Shown here: positions 36,769 through 44,719 of the stretch, one piece after another
Layout of the letters: each line of letters opens with the position of its first letter
Numbering within the stretch: the stretch's first letter is position 1
Assembly (NCBI GenBank): GCA_024227155.1
Contig: JAAELB010000796.1
Location: 1 to 49,711 of the forward strand
Direction: 5' to 3'
Source: Desulfobulbaceae bacterium
GTDB taxonomy: Bacteria; Desulfobacterota; Desulfobulbia; Desulfobulbales; Desulfocapsaceae
Length of the DNA: 49,711 nt
The notes under the pieces: model-generated
Databases searched by the model: none
The model's input: only the letters and a program-made list of their open reading frames with translations
Told to the model about the DNA's origin: nothing
Position numbers and translations under genes: made by a program

Positions 36769-37485
36769 TCAGCCAAGGTCATGGTTATGGGGGTGGTCGC
36801 CAGCCTTGTGAATATGACGGTGAACATGAATGTGATCCTCATCACATCGGTGGATGTGCCCATGGTCAATCTTATAGAGAACAGAAGTGGTGTGACTTAA
36901 AAAGTCCCAGTCGTGGGAGATAATGATCTGATAAAGATCAAGGTTCTGCAGAATTTCGATAAGTCGACTGGTGGTTTTAGGGTCAAGATTATTGGTTGGT
37001 TCATCCAGTAGAAGAATTTTGGGACGCATTGCCAGGATGGTTGCCAGGGCGACCAGCTTTTTTTCGCCTCCGGATAACCTATGGGTAATACGCTCCTCAA
37101 AGCCGTGGAGGCCTAGATTTTCAAGGGTTTTCATGGCGATGGCTTTGGCATCTTCAGGGGTGAAGCCGAGATTGAGCGGACCGAAAGCGACATCTTCAAT
37201 AACTGTTGGAGAAAAGAGCTGATCGTCAGAGTTTTGGAACAGGAAACCTACCTCACGCCGCAGATTATACATCTCAAGCTTTGTGCTGACCGGTTCTCCA
37301 TGGAATAAAAGTTGCCCCTTGTCCGGGGTCAACAGACCTACCATAATGTGGAGAAGGGTTGTTTTACCGCATCCATTAGGGCCAATAATACCCACCCTTT
37401 TTTCCTTTAGAGAAAAGGAAAAATTGTTGAGCGTTGGTTCTTCAGCCTGGGGATAGCTGTAACTCACCTTATCAAGTGCTAACAT
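36769..37485 (-). CDS. nikO: Nickel/cobalt ECF transporter ATPase (CbiO/NikO) with His-rich tail
   Basis: A 238-residue ABC ATPase: Walker A GPNGCGKTTLL, Q-loop FQNSDDQLF, signature LSGGEKKLVA and Walker B ILLLDEPTNNLD. The last 35 residues (about 205-238) contain HGHIHRCDEDHIHVHRHIHK and further His/Asp residues, an unusual tail that should bind divalent metal. It would energise the NikM/NikQ membrane parts. The nickel assignment rests on the NikL and NikK companions. Separated from nikQ by a YchF-like gene. Confidence 0.93.
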   Translation of the reverse strand: MLALDKVSYSYPQAEEPTLNNFSFSLKEKRVGIIGPNGCGKTTLLHIMVGLLTPDKGQLLFHGEPVSTKLEMYNLRREVGFLFQNSDDQLFSPTVIEDVAFGPLNLGFTPEDAKAIAMKTLENLGLHGFEERITHRLSGGEKKLVALATILAMRPKILLLDEPTNNLDPKTTSRLIEILQNLDLYQIIISHDWDFLSHTTSVLYKIDHGHIHRCDEDHIHVHRHIHKAGDHPHNHDLG

Positions 37486-37494
37486 GAAAACTCC

Positions 37495-38565
37495 TTAAAC
37501 CTTAAAGCGAATATTTAAGATATCCCCGTCAATTACGGTGTAGTCTTTTCCCTGAAGGTACATTTTTCCCGCCTTTTTCAGTTCGGCTTCGCTACCCAGC
37601 TCAATAAGTTCGTCGTATTTCATCAGTTCAGCCCGAATAAAGCCGCGTTGCAGATCAGAGTGGATAACTCCAGCGGCTACCGGGGCGGATGAGTCGCGTC
37701 GCACCAGCCATTGTCGAACCTCGTCTTTACCGACAGTAAAAAAAGAGATAAGGCCGAGAGCACTGAGGCAGAGCCTGGTCATTATACCCAGAGCGGGTTC
37801 TTCAATACCCAAATCTTGCAGAAATTCAGCCTTTTCCTCCTCTGAATCAAGGAGTACAATTTCAGATTCAACCTGGGCTGAGACGAGCATCGCTTCCATC
37901 TTGTGGTTTTTGCATTGATCTGCCATCTCTTGCAGCAGTGTGCTGTCAGCCAACTGATCTTCTGAGACATTGAAGGCTATGATCAACTCTTTTGTCGTTA
38001 TAAAAGGGTAACTGCGGGTAAGAAACTCTTCATCTTCGTTGAGTTGAAGAAGTCTCAAGGGTAACTCTTCTTCAAGATGAGTCTGCATTCTCTGCATCAG
38101 TTCCAGTTCTTTGGCCTGGTTTTCGTCTTTGATTTTCTTCAAGGCCTTTTCGATTCGCTCGATCCGTTTTTCCACAAAGATCTGGTCATGCATAATTAGC
38201 TCAGAATTGACCATTTCCGCATCCCGCAATGGATTGACAGAACCTTCAGCGTGGTAGACGGCGTCATCTTCAAAGGCACGGACAACATGACACAGGGCGT
38301 CAACATCAGCTATATCCCTGAATATATCACCCTTGGCGATATTCTCCTGTTCCATCTTCGGCAGTAGCATCAGCTCGATACGGGCACGAGCCTCTTTTTT
38401 TGGTTCATACATTGCCATGAGTGTATCAAATCTTGGATCGAGAATCTCGGCGGTTCCAGGGATCGGTTTTGCAGGCCCTGCCTGTTCACGTAATTCATTT
38501 CCGGTGAGGACTTGAAACAGAGTCTTTTTCCCCGTCTGGGGGAGCCCGATTATACCGACTTTCAT
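37495..38565 (-). CDS. YchF/OLA1-like protein with degenerate nucleotide-binding motifs
   Basis: A 356-residue relative of YchF. The C-terminal TGS/DUF933 half is well kept (LISFFTVGKDEVRQWLVRRDSSAPVAAGVIHSD, RGFIRAELMKYDELI, GKDYTVIDGDILNIRF). The N-terminal G domain is altered. The P-loop reads GLPQTGKKT, with Lys where Ser/Thr binds magnesium, and the usual DIAGLVKGA switch region is replaced by LLPKMEQENIAKG. The NxxE base-recognition motif survives (NVSE). It is probably not a normal ATPase or GTPase. It lies between nikO (nine bases) and nikQ. Confidence 0.85.
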   Translation of the reverse strand: MKVGIIGLPQTGKKTLFQVLTGNELREQAGPAKPIPGTAEILDPRFDTLMAMYEPKKEARARIELMLLPKMEQENIAKGDIFRDIADVDALCHVVRAFEDDAVYHAEGSVNPLRDAEMVNSELIMHDQIFVEKRIERIEKALKKIKDENQAKELELMQRMQTHLEEELPLRLLQLNEDEEFLTRSYPFITTKELIIAFNVSEDQLADSTLLQEMADQCKNHKMEAMLVSAQVESEIVLLDSEEEKAEFLQDLGIEEPALGIMTRLCLSALGLISFFTVGKDEVRQWLVRRDSSAPVAAGVIHSDLQRGFIRAELMKYDELIELGSEAELKKAGKMYLQGKDYTVIDGDILNIRFKV

Positions 38566-38822
38566 GGTTGTACCTCGTACTTAAGTATCGTGTGTTAGCT
38601 ACTGTTGGCTGATAATATCTGTAACATGTAATCAGTTCGAATCCCATATCACAGGATGAATTACCACACTACTATACAATCTATCAAGTGGATACCGGGT
38701 TTTTAGTGCCTTAGAAATTCATTTCGTGTTTTTTATGAATGAATTTCGTGAAGGCACTTATACAGCGATTCTAAAACAGTTTCCGACTAGTCGGGTTAGA
38801 AAAAGATAGTTGAGACTATGGT
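38566..38822. other. Intergenic region carrying a family B composite repeat
   Basis: A 257-base interruption of the nickel operon between nikQ and the YchF-like gene. It holds the family B short copy (38702-38760) and its side module (38761-38804). The first 130 bases show no hairpin with T-run. Confidence 0.6.
38702..38760 (-). repeat. Family B repeat, shortest form
   Basis: 59 bases from TTTAGTGCCTTAG to GAAGGCACTTA, with an inner stem AAATTCATT and AATGAATTT. The side module CAGCGATTCTAAAAC...CCGACTAGTCGGGTTAG follows and is the reverse complement of the one at 23814-23846. Confidence 0.88.
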
Positions 38823-39572
38823 TTATATAAAGTGAAGAGATATAAGTCCCACGGTAATGGCCAGGGAGGTGAGGAGAAAATAGATATCGCGCCGTGCCAT
38901 GGCGTGTTGCTGTAGTGGGATAAGACGACCGTTAAAACCGCGCAGGAGCATAGCCTGATGGATTCTGGACGAACGGTTCCAGCTCTTAACCAGAGTCATG
39001 CCAAAGAGGTAGCCAACGGTCCTGTAGGTGTGGATAGAGGTCTTTGGTACAAAACAGCGCAGCTGTGCTGCGCGCACAAGTTTTTGATACTCATCGTAAA
39101 TAACAAAGACATACCTGTAGGAGAACAGCAGGAGAAAGCATATCCTTTTAGAGATGTGCAGAGCCTCCAGGGCGTGGCCTAAGGTGGCAACGGAGGAGGT
39201 TGACAGCAGGGCCATAAGGCAGAGGACGATACTGTTGGTTTTTAATGTAATAAGAGCCGCAAGATGAACACCCTCTTGACTTACAGAGAGAGGGCCAAGG
39301 GTTGCAATGGACTGGCCTCCAAAGGTCACCGGCAATGTGAGCCAGATGAAAATTGTAAAACTATTTGCGGCAAGGAGGCGTTTCAGCACCGGGTCAGCAT
39401 CCAGCCTTGAGAGGAGGAGGAAACCGCATGATACAGCCAGGGCTGTTGTTACCACTAAAAAGCTGTTGGATATGGCGACCACAGCAACAAATAAAGTGGC
39501 GACAATAACTTTTACTTTTGGAGCAACACTGTGTAGCAGGGAGTTACCCCGGGCGAAACGCTCATCCATCAT
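38823..39572 (-). CDS. nikQ: Nickel/cobalt ECF transporter transmembrane protein (CbiQ/NikQ)
   Basis: A 249-residue membrane protein with about five helices and the CbiQ coupling-helix region RAAQLRCFVPK near residue 150, followed by SWNRSSRIHQAMLLRGFNG, the second conserved arginine/alanine helix that contacts the ATPase. It links the ATPase to the NikM core. It starts 21 bases after nikK on the minus strand. Confidence 0.92.
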   Translation of the reverse strand: MMDERFARGNSLLHSVAPKVKVIVATLFVAVVAISNSFLVVTTALAVSCGFLLLSRLDADPVLKRLLAANSFTIFIWLTLPVTFGGQSIATLGPLSVSQEGVHLAALITLKTNSIVLCLMALLSTSSVATLGHALEALHISKRICFLLLFSYRYVFVIYDEYQKLVRAAQLRCFVPKTSIHTYRTVGYLFGMTLVKSWNRSSRIHQAMLLRGFNGRLIPLQQHAMARRDIYFLLTSLAITVGLISLHFI

Positions 39573-39593
39573 AATTTGAAACCAAAAATAATA

Positions 39594-40394
39594 TTATTTT
39601 GAAGTTGTGGGAAGTTTATCAAAATAGACCCAGAGTAGTGCACCAAGTTCAACACCCTTTTCCTTTCCTTCCGGATCCTTGAGTGTATAATCAGCTTCGC
39701 TGAGGGCAGCAAAACCCCACCAACCTGCCAGGGGACAGCTAAATGAGAAGACTCCATCATTATCCGCCTTGACCAGCTGGGTAATGTGGTAGTCAGAAGT
39801 TGCTGTCAAGGTGTTGCCTTTATTAAAGAACTCTACTTCAATCTCAGAACCAGCTGCTGGTTTACCGTTGATAAGAACCTGGCCAACAAAGAGATTGCCA
39901 GCATAGTTGCCAAAGGGGCGGAGCATAGGCACTATTTCTGTGGGCAGTCCCACGGGTTCATCCCATCCCTCATCATCACCAAAGGCGGGGATGATTGTTT
40001 TGGTGTAGTGGATAATTGAAACGTCTTCAGCCGGTTCCCAGTATGGTGTCGGTTCCATGACAAACTGATACACCCCAGGACGTTTGAAGTTGTAGGTGGT
40101 AGTCCAGCTGGCATGGTCCATGAAACTGGATTCTACGATGGTCTTGGTAAGATCTGTAGTGGTGCCGGCAACGGTTACTGAGAATTTAGCAGGGGAGGAG
40201 AGATCCATCCCTATATTTTCGAAAGGATGGGAAAAAGAGAGGTTTATTTCTGCACTTCTGTTCTCCTGGCTGATAATGGGCTGGTCGGCAATCACCATTC
40301 CAAAGTGAGCGTCAGCGGCAGGAGACACCAGGGTGGATAGGGACAGGGTGCAGATAGCTGCCAAAACTACTCTCTTGTGGCTACTGAATGTCAT
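39594..40394 (-). CDS. nikK: Periplasmic DUF4198 component of the nickel transporter (NikK)
   Basis: 266 residues, exported (signal peptide to about residue 28, ...SPAADA). The mature N-terminus is H-F-G-M-V. The beta-rich body carries SFSHPFENIGMDL, FKRPGVYQFVMEPTPYWEP and VQ-V-L-I-N-G-K-P-A-A-G-type Ig-like strands of DUF4198/NikK. Such proteins aid Ni2+ capture for NikM. It lies three bases after nikL. Confidence 0.88.
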   Translation of the reverse strand: MTFSSHKRVVLAAICTLSLSTLVSPAADAHFGMVIADQPIISQENRSAEINLSFSHPFENIGMDLSSPAKFSVTVAGTTTDLTKTIVESSFMDHASWTTTYNFKRPGVYQFVMEPTPYWEPAEDVSIIHYTKTIIPAFGDDEGWDEPVGLPTEIVPMLRPFGNYAGNLFVGQVLINGKPAAGSEIEVEFFNKGNTLTATSDYHITQLVKADNDGVFSFSCPLAGWWGFAALSEADYTLKDPEGKEKGVELGALLWVYFDKLPTTSK

Positions 40395-40397
40395 TAC

Positions 40398-41027
40398 TTA
40401 CTCCTTCTTTGTTTTTGATTTCATATACGCTGCGATACCGGCGAGGCCGAGTATATAACCAATTCCGCCGAGGATATCCTGAATGTTTGGACCTTGTTCG
40501 GAATTTTCAGCAAGAGTACGGTGGATTGGAGAAAGTTTTTTATCCAGTGCTTCTTCAATGAGGAGGGTGAGTTCTTCCCCTGTTATCGAGAGGGTTGCCT
40601 GGCCGGGAGGTCCCGGTTGTGGAAGAGGCTTCTCTTTTGTCGTTGGTTTGGTCACAACAGGTGTAGGGGCAGCCTGGGCCTGGTCAGTTATGTGATACAA
40701 CCAGCTGTTTTTATGTCCATCGCCGCTATCGACAATTATTTCAAGGCTATTGCCCGGGTTGTTTTTAAGAGCCTCCGGGTTTGTGAGGGAAAAGCTGAAC
40801 AAGCCGTCCTTATCCGTGGTTCCGGATATGACGAGAGCACCGCTTTCTTTGTCTATGACCGTTACTGCAGCTTTTTGTGCAACCCGTCCCCCACTAAACT
40901 TTGACTCTGTGTGTATTGTGTCACCTTCTTCCCAGGCAAAAATACGGATCTTATGTCCATAAACAGTGGAAGAGACGAGGATAAAAATAAGTGAAAAGAG
41001 GGGAATTATTGGTGTTTTAGAGTTCAT
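40398..41027 (-). CDS. nikL: Nickel transporter accessory protein NikL
   Basis: A 209-residue protein with a signal peptide ending ...VYGH, a mature start HKIRIFAWEEGDTIHTESKFSGG, one Ig-like domain (about 25-110), a Pro/Thr-rich linker (118-142) and a C-terminal transmembrane helix (about 184-202) with a lysine-rich tail. This layout is that of NikL, which together with NikM and NikK forms the membrane core. Overlaps nikM by four bases. Confidence 0.88.
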   Translation of the reverse strand: MNSKTPIIPLFSLIFILVSSTVYGHKIRIFAWEEGDTIHTESKFSGGRVAQKAAVTVIDKESGALVISGTTDKDGLFSFSLTNPEALKNNPGNSLEIIVDSGDGHKNSWLYHITDQAQAAPTPVVTKPTTKEKPLPQPGPPGQATLSITGEELTLLIEEALDKKLSPIHRTLAENSEQGPNIQDILGGIGYILGLAGIAAYMKSKTKKE

Positions 41028-41629
41028 TTACCACCTGCCTTTAAAAATTCAGGTTGAACCTTACTGAGAAAAAGAACTGTAAACATGGTAATAACCCCTT
41101 CAATAATCATCAGTGGGATATGGGCGAGTACTACTAGTCTTGCTGCCTGGATAAAGCCTTTGTCGGTTGAGGCAAGAGCCGCTGCCATGAGCAGGGAGGA
41201 TATCAAGGTTGCTAGAAATCCAGCAGTAAAGGCCGCAATTTTTCGTCTGTTGCCGTTATGTTCTATCCACTTTCGACAGAGGTAATAACATCCAATAGCT
41301 GGTAGAGCCATAATTGCCGTGTTAGCTCCGAGCACCATTAAGCCACCATAGTGGAAAAAAATGGTCTGTAACAAGAGTGCAACCAGGATAGCGGGAAAGG
41401 CGCTCCAGCCCAGGACGAGCCCCATAAGACCGCCGAGCACGAGATGGATATTGCCTGGACCAATCGGTACGTGTATGAGGGATGCAACAAAGAAGGTTGC
41501 GGTGAGAAGAGACACAGTCATGATTCTGTCGTAATCGAGATTCTTTAAGCCGATTGCAGTGCCAGCAACTGTTACGGCACCGCCTGCAGCAAGAACAGGG
41601 AGACTTAGAACCCCTTCAGAAATATGCAT
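41024..41629 (-). CDS. nikM: Nickel ECF transporter substrate-binding membrane protein (CbiM/NikM)
   Basis: 201 residues, polytopic. It begins MHISEGVLS: in NikM the free N-terminal amine and His2 bind Ni2+, so a start exactly at this ATG is required and supported. The second metal-binding stretch is SLIHVPIGPGNIHLVLGG. First gene of nikM-nikL-nikK-nikQ-(YchF-like)-nikO. Tandem inverted repeats that look like NikR operators lie 147-234 bases upstream. Confidence 0.95.
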   Translation of the reverse strand: MHISEGVLSLPVLAAGGAVTVAGTAIGLKNLDYDRIMTVSLLTATFFVASLIHVPIGPGNIHLVLGGLMGLVLGWSAFPAILVALLLQTIFFHYGGLMVLGANTAIMALPAIGCYYLCRKWIEHNGNRRKIAAFTAGFLATLISSLLMAAALASTDKGFIQAARLVVLAHIPLMIIEGVITMFTVLFLSKVQPEFLKAGGK

Positions 41630-41641
41630 ATGTATCCTCTT

Positions 41642-41735
41642 TTTAGTGGCTTATTCCTGAACTTCTGTCATAAATAACAGGAAATCAGAATTGTGTTTTA
41701 ACAATTGATACCTCATACAAGTAACAAGGCACTTA
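41642..41735 (-). repeat. Family B repeat in the nikM leader
   Basis: 94 bases from TTTAGTGGCTTAT to CAAGGCACTTA, with the side module TCCCGTCTTATTTTCCCG...CGGGGTTAG following to 41767. It lies between the operator-like sites and the nikM ATG, so it would be transcribed in the nik leader. Confidence 0.8.
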
Positions 41736-41775
41736 TCCCGTCTTATTTTCCCGTTTACGGGGTTAGATAGATAAT

Positions 41776-41802
41776 GTAATACAATTTTAAATTTCGTGTT
41801 AC
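41776..41802. promoter_or_regulatory. Operator-like inverted repeat 1 (NikR-type candidate)
   Basis: GTAATAC, 13 bases, GTGTTAC: 7-bp half sites with one mismatch, 20 bases centre to centre (two helical turns). Same spacing as the second site. Confidence 0.6.
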
Positions 41803-41836
41803 ACTACTTGGGTGCTGGGTTGCTGTCAAGGTTTTG

Positions 41837-41863
41837 GTAACACTTATTTGTGTTTTGTGTTAC
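41837..41863. promoter_or_regulatory. Operator-like inverted repeat 2 (NikR-type candidate)
   Basis: GTAACAC, 13 bases, GTGTTAC: perfect 7-bp half sites. GTGTTAC/GTAACAC half sites are, as I recall, those predicted for NikR in Deltaproteobacteria. It ends 48 bases before the trmO start, so it could also control trmO. Confidence 0.65.
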
Positions 41864-41911
41864 AAAGTCGATTAAATACTTTTAAATCAACATGTTAGTG
41901 AGATTGTTGCT

Positions 41912-42625
41912 ATGGAGCATGGGATTTGTTTAGAACCGATAGGGGTGGTGAGGTCATGTTTTACTGAAAAATTTGGCATCCCGCGACAACCGGGGATGGT
42001 TAAAAGTTCGTCGGCCTATGTGCAACTTTATCCTCCCTATAACAGAGAAGAGATGGTGAGGGGGCTGGAGCAGTTTTCTCACATCTGGGTTCAGTTTTAC
42101 TTCCATGAAACAGTAGAGGAAGGGTGGAAACCTACTGTACGTCCGCCGTGGCTTGGAGGCCAGAAGAGGGTTGGAGTTTTTGCCTGTAGGAGCCCCCATC
42201 GGCCAAACCATCTGGGTCTCTCTGTGGTTCGACTGGAAGCTGTTCGCTGGAGTAAAAAAGGTACTGTCCTGGAGCTTTCCGGCATTGATTTTCTCGATAA
42301 AACTCCCGTGCTTGACATAAAACCCTATGTTCCATACAGCGATAGTGTTCTTTCAGCCAAGGGTGGTTATGCATTGGGTACGGTACCAGAGGTACAGGTT
42401 GTTTTTAGCGAGCAGGCGAAAGCCTTTTGTGATGAATATCAGCTGAAAACGGCTAGAACCATAGAAAAATTAATATCGGAAATGATCGGTCAAGACCCCA
42501 GGCCAGCGATACAGAAGAAAAATAAAGCTGACTTTGGCATGCTGCTGTGGGATGTGAACATCAGGTGGAGAGTAGAAGGGGACTGTTTCTATGTGGAGAG
42601 TTGTGCTTTTGTCCAAGCGGTGTGA
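41912..42625 (+). CDS. trmO: tRNA (N6-threonylcarbamoyladenosine-37) methyltransferase TrmO
   Basis: A 237-residue TsaA/TrmO protein with LEPIGVVRS at the start, FGIPRQPG, LEQFSHIWVQFYFH, the SAM-site stretch RVGVFACRSPHRPNHLGLSVVRL, and LDIKPYVPYSD. It N6-methylates t6A37 in certain tRNAs. The C-terminal domain (about 165-237) is the usual smaller lobe. It diverges from the nickel operon across a shared control region. It is convergent with lptC with 25 bases between. Confidence 0.92.
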   Translation: MEHGICLEPIGVVRSCFTEKFGIPRQPGMVKSSSAYVQLYPPYNREEMVRGLEQFSHIWVQFYFHETVEEGWKPTVRPPWLGGQKRVGVFACRSPHRPNHLGLSVVRLEAVRWSKKGTVLELSGIDFLDKTPVLDIKPYVPYSDSVLSAKGGYALGTVPEVQVVFSEQAKAFCDEYQLKTARTIEKLISEMIGQDPRPAIQKKNKADFGMLLWDVNIRWRVEGDCFYVESCAFVQAV

Positions 42626-42650
42626 GGGTGGCTAAAAAAACTATATGGCT

Positions 42651-43232
42651 TTATGGCTGCTCAACAAAGCCATTGAGAACACAGTGGACCCTCTTTTCAA
42701 TAATATAGGTCTGGGTCTTGATGTCATAATCAAGGCTGCCGCCATCGATTACAACCTTGTCACCTTCAAGTCTTGTTGGCCCAGGGCAGTCAACGGTACG
42801 TTGTTCACTGTCGTAGTGGAGCAGGTCGGTGTATAAAACCTGGTTGTCTGCGGTCTTGTTAACGACTACATCTTTAGTGAGGGTAAGTAGTTTTATTACG
42901 GTGTGGTACTTGCCTTTTTGGGCAATGATCTTGGTAATATTTCCATCCTCATCAAAGATATCCGCATCAACGTTATCCATCAACAGTACATCGGGGTCCT
43001 CACCGGTTGCGGCCTTCTCGGCTCTGATGAAGGCTGTTTTGACTCCGCCCTGATTCTGGGTGATTCTTACATGATCCATATTAAAGTCGTGGGATTTGGC
43101 CGGCGCTTTTTTAAGATCAGGGTCAAAGCCGCCCCGGGGCGTGAGGAAGGTACCAACAGGAATAGACCAGAGAGGAAAGGTGATGATGAAAAAAAGCGGT
43201 ATCAGCCAGATAGTATTGCGATGGAGTTTCAT
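42651..43232 (-). CDS. lptC: LPS export protein LptC
   Basis: 193 residues with one N-terminal transmembrane anchor (about 8-27) and a periplasmic beta-jellyroll (about 45-175), containing IRAEKA, VDADIFDEDG-ITKIIAQKGKYH and GPTRLEGDKVVIDGGSLDYD. It passes lipopolysaccharide from LptBFG to LptA. Overlaps kdsC by four bases. lptA is not next to it within the window, since trmO faces it. Confidence 0.87.
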   Translation of the reverse strand: MKLHRNTIWLIPLFFIITFPLWSIPVGTFLTPRGGFDPDLKKAPAKSHDFNMDHVRITQNQGGVKTAFIRAEKAATGEDPDVLLMDNVDADIFDEDGNITKIIAQKGKYHTVIKLLTLTKDVVVNKTADNQVLYTDLLHYDSEQRTVDCPGPTRLEGDKVVIDGGSLDYDIKTQTYIIEKRVHCVLNGFVEQP

Positions 43233-43876
43233 CGGTTTTTGTACTTTTGCAGCAGTTCCGGGATTAGGTTTTGAGCCTCCAGAATCAAATCACAGGCTTC
43301 TCGCACCGCTCCAGCTCCACCCGCACGTTCGGTAGTAAAATGTGCGACCTCTTTTACCTCTTTTACTCCGTTAGCGGGAGAGATAGCCAGCCCCACCTGT
43401 TGGAGGAGTACCAGGTCAAGCCAGTCATCGCCCATATAGGCAATTTCAAAAGGTTTTAAGTCTGAGGCTTTGACTATTTCCTTAAAGGCATGGTTCTTGT
43501 TGGGAGCGCCCTGGTACACATAGGTCATCTTCAGTTCAGCTCCTCTCCTGGCCACCACCTCAGATTTCCTGGCGGTTATCACCCCAACATCAATTTTTGC
43601 TTCACGGAGCAGACGAAGACCGAAACCGTCCTGGGTATTAAATGACTTGGATTCTTCGCTGTTGCCACTGTAAAGAAGATTACCGTCCGTGAGAACACCA
43701 TCAACATCAAGTAGCAGGAGCTTGATATTTGTCGCTCTTGAGAGTGCTCGCTTGCGCTCAGGATCGTTTTTTGCGACCTCTTTTTCCCGTGCGCGGGCCC
43801 GGTAACCTTCGAGCACCTCACAGTCAGACGGGTAGGCTTCCGGGGAGTTGGGTGATGTTGGGCAATCAGAAGACAT
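43229..43876 (-). CDS. kdsC: 3-deoxy-D-manno-octulosonate 8-phosphate phosphatase KdsC
   Basis: A 215-residue HAD phosphatase with LLLLDVDGVLTDGNLLYS (the two catalytic Asp), NTQDGFGLRLL, ITARKSEVV, and AYMGDDWLDL. Converts Kdo8P to Kdo. It has an N-terminal extension of about 48 residues (SDCPTSPNSPEAYPSDCE...) before the HAD core, longer than usual; no better start is available. It lies two bases after kdsA. Confidence 0.93.
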   Translation of the reverse strand: MSSDCPTSPNSPEAYPSDCEVLEGYRARAREKEVAKNDPERKRALSRATNIKLLLLDVDGVLTDGNLLYSGNSEESKSFNTQDGFGLRLLREAKIDVGVITARKSEVVARRGAELKMTYVYQGAPNKNHAFKEIVKASDLKPFEIAYMGDDWLDLVLLQQVGLAISPANGVKEVKEVAHFTTERAGGAGAVREACDLILEAQNLIPELLQKYKNR

Positions 43877-43878
43877 AA

Positions 43879-44715
43879 TTACAGTACCGCTTCTCGAACG
43901 CGAACGAGCTTTGTCAGCAGCTGTTCGACTTCATCAAGGGGTATGGAGTTAGGGCCGTCGCACAGGGCTTTTTTAGGCTCGGGATGGATCTCCATAAAGA
44001 GTCCGTCGATTCCTGCTGCCAGCGCTGCTTTAGTCAGAGGTTCTATAAATTCACGTTGCCCGCTGGAGGTGCCACCTGCCCCTCCAGGAAGCTGGACAGA
44101 GTGGGTAGCGTCAAAAATAACAGGACAGCCAAAGGAGCGCATAACCGGAAGAGAGCGCATATCGACAACAAGATTGTTGTAACCAAAACTAGCTCCCCTT
44201 TCAACCAGCATGGTTTTATTACCACCGATACCCCGGATCTTATCCACAGCATTTTTCATATCCCAGGGAGAGACAAACTGGCCCTTTTTGACGTTAACCG
44301 GCTTACCTGTTTTGGCGGCAGCAACCAGAAGGTCCGTCTGCCTGCAGAGAAAGGCGGGGATCTGGATAATATCGAGAACTTCACCTGCAGCTTCAGCCTG
44401 GCTGATGTCATGAATATCTGAGATAACAGGTACAGCCAGTTCTTTGCGGATCGCTGCTAGCGTAGCAAGACCGGCTTCAAGACCAGGTCCCCGATAGGAA
44501 TCAAGAGAGGTCCTGTTTGCCTTGTCGAACGAGGCCTTAAAAACGTAGGAAATGCCAAGGCGTGCACAGATTTCCACCATCTTCCCTGCAACCGTTCTGG
44601 CTATTTCTTCCGACTCCAGGGCGCAGGGCCCACCTATGAGAAGTAGTGGCTGGTTAGAGCCAACTGTTATTGGCGAGCCGCTGGGGGTCTCAACCTGAAC
44701 TGAAATTGAAGACAT
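43879..44715 (-). CDS. kdsA: 3-deoxy-8-phosphooctulonate synthase KdsA (metal-dependent type)
   Basis: 278 residues. Condenses PEP with arabinose-5-phosphate to Kdo8P, the lipid A core precursor. Motifs: LIGGPCALESEE at 26-37, FKASFDKANRTS, DIHDISQAE and VNVKKGQFVSPWDM. Cys31 in GPC is at the metal-ligand position; the metal-independent E. coli enzyme has Asn there, so this one should need a divalent metal. It follows pyrG after four bases. Confidence 0.96.
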   Translation of the reverse strand: MSSISVQVETPSGSPITVGSNQPLLLIGGPCALESEEIARTVAGKMVEICARLGISYVFKASFDKANRTSLDSYRGPGLEAGLATLAAIRKELAVPVISDIHDISQAEAAGEVLDIIQIPAFLCRQTDLLVAAAKTGKPVNVKKGQFVSPWDMKNAVDKIRGIGGNKTMLVERGASFGYNNLVVDMRSLPVMRSFGCPVIFDATHSVQLPGGAGGTSSGQREFIEPLTKAALAAGIDGLFMEIHPEPKKALCDGPNSIPLDEVEQLLTKLVRVREAVL

Positions 44716-44719
44716 GAAT

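Larger units (their letters stand above)
41630..41911. promoter_or_regulatory. Divergent control region nikM/trmO
   Basis: Holds a family B repeat (41642-41735) with its side module next to nikM, then two operator-like inverted repeats (41776-41802, 41837-41863) closer to trmO. No reading frame is present. Confidence 0.7.

Noticed and set aside
41630-41911. Cobalamin or NiCo riboswitch in front of nikM
   Set aside because: No B12-box or NiCo-type conserved core was seen; the structure in this leader is the family B repeat.
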